Assembly (NCBI GenBank): GCA_964591085.1
Contig: CAZPXH010000003.1
Span: 1-64,000 of the forward strand
Source: CAZPXH01 sp964591085
GTDB lineage: Bacteria > Spirochaetota > Spirochaetia > DSM-27196 > CAZPXH01
Length of the DNA stretch: 64,000 nucleotides
Direction: 5' to 3'
The notes under the pieces are model-generated. The model worked only from the letters and a program-made list of their open reading frames with translations. It was not told where the DNA came from and ran no database searches. Of the stretch, positions 59,716 through 64,000 are shown piece after piece; position 1 is the stretch's first letter, and every line of letters starts with the position of its first letter. The translations under genes and the position numbers were made by a program.

Positions 59716-61905
59716 CTAGGTCACTGCAGGGCGGGGAAAGCGCACCGTGAACCGAGTCCGCGGTTCTGTTTCCAGGGAGAGAGTACCAACCAGCTGTGTT
59801 GCGAGGGACGCCACCAACCCCAGGCCCAGGTGGCCACTCCCGGGCTCAGGCATCCGGGTGATTGGAGTACCGCTGTTCTCAACAACCAGAACCAGGTATT
59901 CCGAATCAGAGCGGAGGGTCACCTGGAACTCATGGTGATCAGCCTCCGGGTACTTGCCCGGGTTGGGTTTGGCAAATGCGTGCTTGGCAGCGTTGGTGGC
60001 AAGCTCGTTGACAATGAGCCCGATGGCCAGAGCATCCCGCGCGGGGAGCCGGCACTCGGCTGCATCAATACGGGAGGAGACGTTCTGCATGTTTGCCGCC
60101 TCGAAGACAGCGGGCACGAGAGACCGCAGCCAATCAGCCATGTTCACCGGCTGGCCCTTCTCCGTGAGGGAGAGGGCCTCGTGCACGGCCTGGATTGCCT
60201 GGATCTGGGCCTGAAGGTCACTCAGATCAACTGAAGGCCCGAGCGCACGGTCCTTCAGGTCCACAAGCGATGCCATGATCTGCAGGTTGTTCCGCACGCG
60301 GTGCACCAGCTCGTCCATCAGCTGCGTCCGCCCTTCCAGTGCGGATTCCAGTGCAGCGGTGCGGTCTTCCTCTGCGGTGATGTCCTGCGCAAACGCTACC
60401 AGGCGCGGCTTGTCCTGCAGAGGAACAATCCGGACAAAGAGGCGCACGGGAAAGGAGCTTCCGTCTTTGCGCCGGAGCACGGAGCGCTCACCCCGAATGA
60501 AGTGCCCCTGATCCCGCAGGGAAAACAGTCGCTCCTGTTCCGTTGGGGTGACCAGTCCCAGCTCTGTCGGCTTGGTTCCCGCAAGTTCTTCCCGGGACCA
60601 GCCGGTGGCTGAGACCAGGCTGTCGTTCACGACGAGGAACTTCCAATCCCCGGCAGTTGCAACCGCTGCAAGCAGCGGAGAGGCCTGAAACGCCCCCTCA
60701 AACAGTGCCTGGGACTCAGCAGCAGCCTCCGAGAGACGCACCCGTTCAGACAAATCCATGACCATTCCCACCACGCTTGTCGGACGACCCTCCGGATCCC
60801 GCATGACAAAGCCCCGCAGCTCGGCCTCAACCGGATGCCCTTCCCGGTGGAGATAGCGCTTGGGAAAGCGAAAGGTAAAGTGAGATTGGTGAGATTTGAA
60901 AACGTCACGGATCAGCCGCACCTCAACCTCCCAGTCATCCGGCCAGGTGATCTCACCGATGGACAGGCCCCTCAGCGCACCTGTCGGGTATCCCAGCATC
61001 CGGTGGAACGTCGGGTTGGCGCGGAGGATGGTGCCTTGCAGGTCCGTTTCCGCCAGGCCGAGGTCCGCCTGCATGAATATCCGGTGGAAGGCCTCATCGT
61101 TCCGGCGAGCTTCCTGCTGAAGCTCCCGCTGACTGGTAACGTCAAACGCAATGCCCGTCCAGGCAACGGATTCCCCCACCTTCCGCGGCATAGCCCGGAA
61201 GTGGAACCACCGAACGCTCCCGTCCCGTCGGGTGAAGCGGTGTGTGATGTCGTAGAGGCAAAGGTCACGGTAGCTCTCTGCCATTGCGTCCCGGACCGCT
61301 CCGAGATCCTCTTCCGGGATGGAACCCATGAGAATTCCTGGATCAGCTGTAATCTCCTCCGCCGAGTAGCCCGCAAGCTCCCGAATCCCTGCCCCAAAGA
61401 ACGGATAGGTCACGTTTCCGTCAGGGTCCATCCACAGCTGATAGAGCACCCCGGGTACCGCGGTGGCCACGGCGTCCAGTTCCCGCTCCCGCTCGCGGAG
61501 CCGTTGATTCGCAGCAAAAAGCTCATAGGCCGTTGTTACGGCTTCCAACAGGACAAAGGGTCCGCTTAGTTTCAGAACGTAGCCGTAGCGCGTGATGCTC
61601 TTGACCCGGGCCACCATCTCCTGTCCATCGTGGGAGGTGTGAAAGACAATGGGCAAGTCTCGGCCGGAAAGGATGCAGGCGGCGGCATCCGTTCCGTCAA
61701 TCTGGTCCGGCCCAAGATCAATGTCCATGAGAATGAGGCTGATGCTGTGGTCAGCTGACGCGATTTCGCAGGCCGATTTTCCATCGCCGACGGTGGAGAC
61801 CCGGTAGCCGGCGTCCTGCAGCACCATGCGCGTGTGCAGCGCAACAATTCGCTCGTCCTCCACCACCAGAATGTGGCGCTTCTGTTGGTCTGTGCTCTGA
61901 CTCAC
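59716..61905 (-). CDS. Hybrid sensor kinase: REC, multiple PAS, HisKA_2 ATPase
   Basis: The 729-residue soluble protein begins with a receiver domain (HILVVEDERIVALHTRMVL, phospho-Asp in LILMDIDLGPDQIDG). At least three PAS domains follow, at about 140-265, 275-400 and 405-535. It ends with a HisKA_2-type kinase core: His in MDELVHRVRNNLQIMASL near residue 550, AIGLIVNELATNAAKHAF near 640, and GSGHLGLGLVASLA. The N-terminal receiver with a PAS-rich sensor is a common spirochaete arrangement. It is the intact relative of the remnant near 16.5 kb, and no dedicated output gene is adjacent. Confidence 0.9.
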   Translation of the reverse strand: MSQSTDQQKRHILVVEDERIVALHTRMVLQDAGYRVSTVGDGKSACEIASADHSISLILMDIDLGPDQIDGTDAAACILSGRDLPIVFHTSHDGQEMVARVKSITRYGYVLKLSGPFVLLEAVTTAYELFAANQRLRERERELDAVATAVPGVLYQLWMDPDGNVTYPFFGAGIRELAGYSAEEITADPGILMGSIPEEDLGAVRDAMAESYRDLCLYDITHRFTRRDGSVRWFHFRAMPRKVGESVAWTGIAFDVTSQRELQQEARRNDEAFHRIFMQADLGLAETDLQGTILRANPTFHRMLGYPTGALRGLSIGEITWPDDWEVEVRLIRDVFKSHQSHFTFRFPKRYLHREGHPVEAELRGFVMRDPEGRPTSVVGMVMDLSERVRLSEAAAESQALFEGAFQASPLLAAVATAGDWKFLVVNDSLVSATGWSREELAGTKPTELGLVTPTEQERLFSLRDQGHFIRGERSVLRRKDGSSFPVRLFVRIVPLQDKPRLVAFAQDITAEEDRTAALESALEGRTQLMDELVHRVRNNLQIMASLVDLKDRALGPSVDLSDLQAQIQAIQAVHEALSLTEKGQPVNMADWLRSLVPAVFEAANMQNVSSRIDAAECRLPARDALAIGLIVNELATNAAKHAFAKPNPGKYPEADHHEFQVTLRSDSEYLVLVVENSGTPITRMPEPGSGHLGLGLVASLATQLVGTLSLETEPRTRFTVRFPRPAVT

Positions 61906-62232
61906 GGCGCTTTCCTCAGTATGATTTCAGCGCAATCTGTCCGCCAGGAGTGCGCTCTGGTTCCCATGCGTGAACACAGGTATACTGATAGCCCTGCATT
62001 CTGGACTGGTTGTGGCCCTGACCACGTTGCGCTGGGGCCGTCTGATTCCCGGGTTGGACCGCGATCAGCCGCCGCCTACGCAGGAATTGACCTGGCGCTG
62101 AGCGCAGTAACCGGTCACCCCGCCGGCGACGTAAGTGGAATGTCTGCGGCCTCAAAATGGGCTGGGACCGTAACCATCGTTGCAATCGCCGGCACACACG
62201 CCATTTTGCTTCTGATCCAGAGAGCAATCGAG
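61906..62232 (+). other. Intergenic stretch without recognisable genes
   Basis: These 327 bases separate the hybrid kinase from the tRNA. A long plus-strand frame crosses it, but the encoded sequence has no domain-like pattern and covers the antisense of the tRNA. The promoter of the hybrid kinase should lie at its left end, but I see no convincing -35/-10 pair. Confidence 0.5.
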
Positions 62233-62304
62233 AGCGACCGATGGGAATCGAACCCACATCTCCAGCTTGGAAGGCTGGGGTAATAACCATTATACGACGG
62301 TCGC
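62233..62304 (-). tRNA. tRNA-Gly (anticodon TCC)
   Basis: Read on the minus strand, a seven-base acceptor stem GCGACCG pairs with CGGTCGC. The D-arm contains TAATGGTTA, and the anticodon arm is CCAGC-CTTCCAA-GCTGG with anticodon TCC. The T-arm is GTGGG-TTCGATT-CCCAT. The discriminator base is T and CCA is not encoded. The TCC anticodon reads GGA and GGG glycine codons. Confidence 0.95.
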
Positions 62305-62347
62305 CAGACCGCGCACGGTAGCAAACCCGGGCACGGCGCGCAAGTCT

Positions 62348-62665
62348 TCAGTGCTTGTCCCTGACGCCCACCCAGCGCTCCCTCCATGGGCGGAAGACCT
62401 CCCGGAGACTCAGATGCCCGGGCACCGGATCCTCCCCTCCACGGAACATTCCGTGACAGCGCAGGATCCGGAGGAGGCCAAGGAAGGTGCCCAGCAGAAG
62501 TCCGTAGCGGCGGATGGCCTGCTCCGCGTATGCCGAGCAGCTTGGTGTGTAGATGCAGCTTGGCCTCAGCAATGGAGAGATCCACCGCCGGTAGCCGCGG
62601 ATCGGAAGTACAAAGACTCGCCGGAGCCACTCAAGGGCACGCTGGTACCAGGAGGACCGCTTCAT
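62348..62665 (-). CDS. yidD: Membrane protein insertion efficiency factor YidD
   Basis: The 105-residue protein starts with ATG and has the YidD signature: LPIRGYRRWISPLL, then the Cys-containing core CIYTPSCSAYAEQAIRRYG and a helical end with LRILRCHGMFRGG. YidD helps YidC-dependent insertion of inner-membrane proteins. It usually sits between rnpA and yidC, but here it follows an exported-protein gene with a four-base overlap. Confidence 0.92.
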   Translation of the reverse strand: MKRSSWYQRALEWLRRVFVLPIRGYRRWISPLLRPSCIYTPSCSAYAEQAIRRYGLLLGTFLGLLRILRCHGMFRGGEDPVPGHLSLREVFRPWRERWVGVRDKH

Positions 62666-63342
62666 CTATACGGCTCCCCGATGTCTTCCAGCTGGATGGG
62701 CACAGCCGGTGCGCCGAGCCTGATCCGGCGTCTTCCCACTGATCCGCTGGCGGTGAACCACAGGACATCATAAGCAACAACGGCTGCTTCTCCCGGGATT
62801 CGCAGCGCCAGCGTGCCACCGGGCCGAAGCCTCCGGTCCACGCCAAGCACGTCCGGTCCCCACACACTGGCATCGGATGGAGTGACAAAGAGGTAGTCTA
62901 TGACCTCAGGAGAAACGCTGGTGAGCCTAAGCTCAACCTCGGGGGTGGCGGATCCTGCCGTGGTCAGGCTGGACCGGTCGAGGGACCATATTCGCAGCGG
63001 GCTCAGGCAGGCCGGAAGCCCCCGTGCAAGGGCCCGGCTCCCGTCATCCAGCTCTGCAAGCACATCATACTCGGAGCACCCGCTGAGGGCGTGCACTCTC
63101 AGTTCGCGGCTGGTGCCCGGCCTGATTACCCCCCCGCGGAGGACCTCCGGACCCCAATGGCGACTGTTAGTGCCTGAAACGTAGAGCGCACGGATCAGCC
63201 CCCCGGTGCCATTGAGCACCCGAACGGTCGCGAGCTGACCCTCCTCCTGGGCCGAGAGCGTGGGGGCCAGCGAGATGATGACAAACAGGTGCAGCGCCCG
63301 GGAGATGCCACACCGGGACTTGAGAAGCGAGCTCCTATGCAT
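62662..63342 (-). CDS. Exported protein with two similar beta domains
   Basis: ATG 63342 gives 226 residues and overlaps the stop of the SanA-like gene by eight bases. A signal peptide (ALHLFVIISLAPTLSAQ) is followed by two related units of about 80 residues. The first has VRVLNGTGGLIRALYVS and HWGPEVLRGGVIRPG; the second has LRLTSVSPEVIDYLFVT and VWGPDVLGVDRRLRPGG. The shared WGP-VL and RPG positions indicate an internal duplication. The protein is probably periplasmic or surface-exposed. No characterised family is recognised. Confidence 0.65.
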   Translation of the reverse strand: MHRSSLLKSRCGISRALHLFVIISLAPTLSAQEEGQLATVRVLNGTGGLIRALYVSGTNSRHWGPEVLRGGVIRPGTSRELRVHALSGCSEYDVLAELDDGSRALARGLPACLSPLRIWSLDRSSLTTAGSATPEVELRLTSVSPEVIDYLFVTPSDASVWGPDVLGVDRRLRPGGTLALRIPGEAAVVAYDVLWFTASGSVGRRRIRLGAPAVPIQLEDIGEPYR

Positions 63343-64000
63343 CAGGGTTCGGCACCTGCGGCGCAACGGGAGGAAAACCGAGGGGCTCACCAAGCACACG
63401 AGGCTGACTTGCCCGGAAGTACACGTCAGCCACCGCCTTGGTGCGGGCAAAGAGCTCCCGAACAAAGATCCGCAGACCGGACGTCCCGCCAACATCGTTG
63501 GCGTTCAATCCCTGGAGCAAAATGCCAAAGCGTTGGCCGAGGAAGACGGCGCGCTCGTTGTGGAAGCGCTGGGAGATGACCACCGCCTCTTCCAGTCCAA
63601 ACACCAGTGCTGCGCGTGCCACGGAGTCCAGCGTGCTGAAACCGGCGTTGTCCAGAACAATTGCAGACTCGGGCACGCCCCTGATCATGAGGGCTTCCCG
63701 CATGGCTGCCGGTTCATTGTAGCTGCGGTGTTCATTGTCGCCGCTTGCCAGGATGAACTGCACGGCGCCGGTGCGGTGAAGCTCGGCCGCACGGTCCAGC
63801 CGCGCCGTGAAGAAGGGATTATCGCCGCCTCCGGCAAGAAACGGCGCGGTCCCAAGAAGGAGACCGACTTCCACCGGCCGGATGTCAGAGAGGTCCTCAG
63901 ACACTGACTCCGCTGCGGTCCAGCTGACGTGCGCGTATAAAAAAAACAAGAGAACAAGCGCCCCTGCAACGCTGAGGCTGATCACAGACAGGGGCCTGCG
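63335..64000 (-). CDS. SanA/ElyC-type DUF218 protein, 5' end at window edge
   Basis: The frame is open to the window edge. GTG 63985 is a possible start, but the preceding codons (RRPLS before the membrane helix) suggest the true start is outside. A membrane anchor (LSVAGALVLLFFLYAHV) leads to a DUF218 domain: VGLLLGTAPFLAGG, LYR-type RLDRAAELHRTGAV, FILASGDNEHRSYNE, and the helix EPAAMREALMIRGVP with TLDSVARA and VISQRFHNERAVFL. SanA-like proteins act in envelope integrity and vancomycin tolerance. Its stop overlaps the next gene's ATG. Confidence 0.85.
   Translation of the reverse strand, partial: RRPLSVISLSVAGALVLLFFLYAHVSWTAAESVSEDLSDIRPVEVGLLLGTAPFLAGGGDNPFFTARLDRAAELHRTGAVQFILASGDNEHRSYNEPAAMREALMIRGVPESAIVLDNAGFSTLDSVARAALVFGLEEAVVISQRFHNERAVFLGQRFGILLQGLNANDVGGTSGLRIFVRELFARTKAVADVYFRASQPRVLGEPLGFPPVAPQVPNPDA

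Noticed and set aside
61834..62283. A 149-codon plus-strand frame between the hybrid kinase and yidD.
   Set aside because: It crosses the antisense of tRNA-Gly, has no ribosome site, and its amino acid sequence shows no family-like pattern.

Overview
The window reads as a compact, GC-rich bacterial chromosome segment, most likely from a free-living, probably anaerobic or facultative member of the Spirochaetales. No single gene proves this. The assignment rests on a small PUR-domain protein like Borrelia BpuR, a short SMC with no canonical hinge, a flagellar FlhB-C-like gene beside an rpsP-trmD-rplS cluster, sugar-binding proteins whose signal peptides end in a GGGAEE-type sequence, and many PAS, HD-GYP and 7TMR-DISM signalling proteins. 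Genes are packed with 1-8 bp overlaps, GTG, TTG and possibly CTG starts are common, and there are no transposases, prophage genes or CRISPR arrays.

Layout. 1-8.4 kb is a long minus-strand housekeeping operon (ffh-rpsP-khpA-rimM-trmD-rplS, then a YlqG-position gene, an FlhB-C-like gene, an HD-GYP phosphodiesterase, yraN and a small gene), with a clear sigma-70-type promoter before ffh. 8.5-13.3 kb holds smc, rnhB, sodA and the PUR protein. 13.4-16.1 kb is a histidine kinase with a REC-DUF3369-HD-GYP partner, followed by an eroded PAS kinase. 16.75-20.7 kb is the most unusual locus: a -24/-12 (sigma-54) promoter, an RtcR-like CARF/sigma-54 activator, and a translationally coupled superfamily-1 helicase with a HEPN/DUF4145-like N-terminus and a coiled coil. 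20.7-29.2 kb is a glycan-use locus (AraC regulator, sugar ABC transporter, GH38 alpha-mannosidase, MFS transporter). 29.2-37.3 kb is mixed accessory metabolism (STAS-like and SRPBCC proteins, a TPR lipoprotein, Old Yellow Enzyme, SDR plus TetR with a conspicuous operator, aldo/keto reductase, Nudix). 37.5-42.0 kb carries an ABC exporter and a protein joining a P-loop-less RecA/KaiC-like domain to a PEP-synthase-like ATP-grasp.

43.3-49.5 kb is an IclR-led operon encoding a ferredoxin-linked 2-oxoacid oxidoreductase (with fused beta-gamma subunits) and a fused butyrate kinase-phosphate butyryltransferase, divergent from a hexameric-type glutamate dehydrogenase. Together they can turn 2-oxoacids from branched-chain amino acids into acyl-CoA, acyl phosphate, free branched short-chain acid and ATP. 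That matches the branched-chain amino acid fermentation known in Spirochaeta isovalerica. 49.5-54.4 kb holds a 7TMR-DISM sensor with a membrane partner and a two-component pair whose kinase carries two in-frame stops. 54.4-64 kb has a D-lactate dehydrogenase, an arsC-aquaporin pair with a broken aquaporin, an HtrA remnant, an overlapping oxidoreductase-rimB-rimK cluster, a large hybrid kinase, tRNA-Gly, yidD, an exported repeat protein and a SanA-like protein cut by the window end.

Erosion is a theme: six loci look decayed (the PAS kinase near 16.5 kb, DUF456 protein near 33.4 kb, NarL-type kinase near 53 kb, aquaporin near 56 kb, HtrA near 57 kb, and possibly an SRPBCC gene near 29.8 kb).
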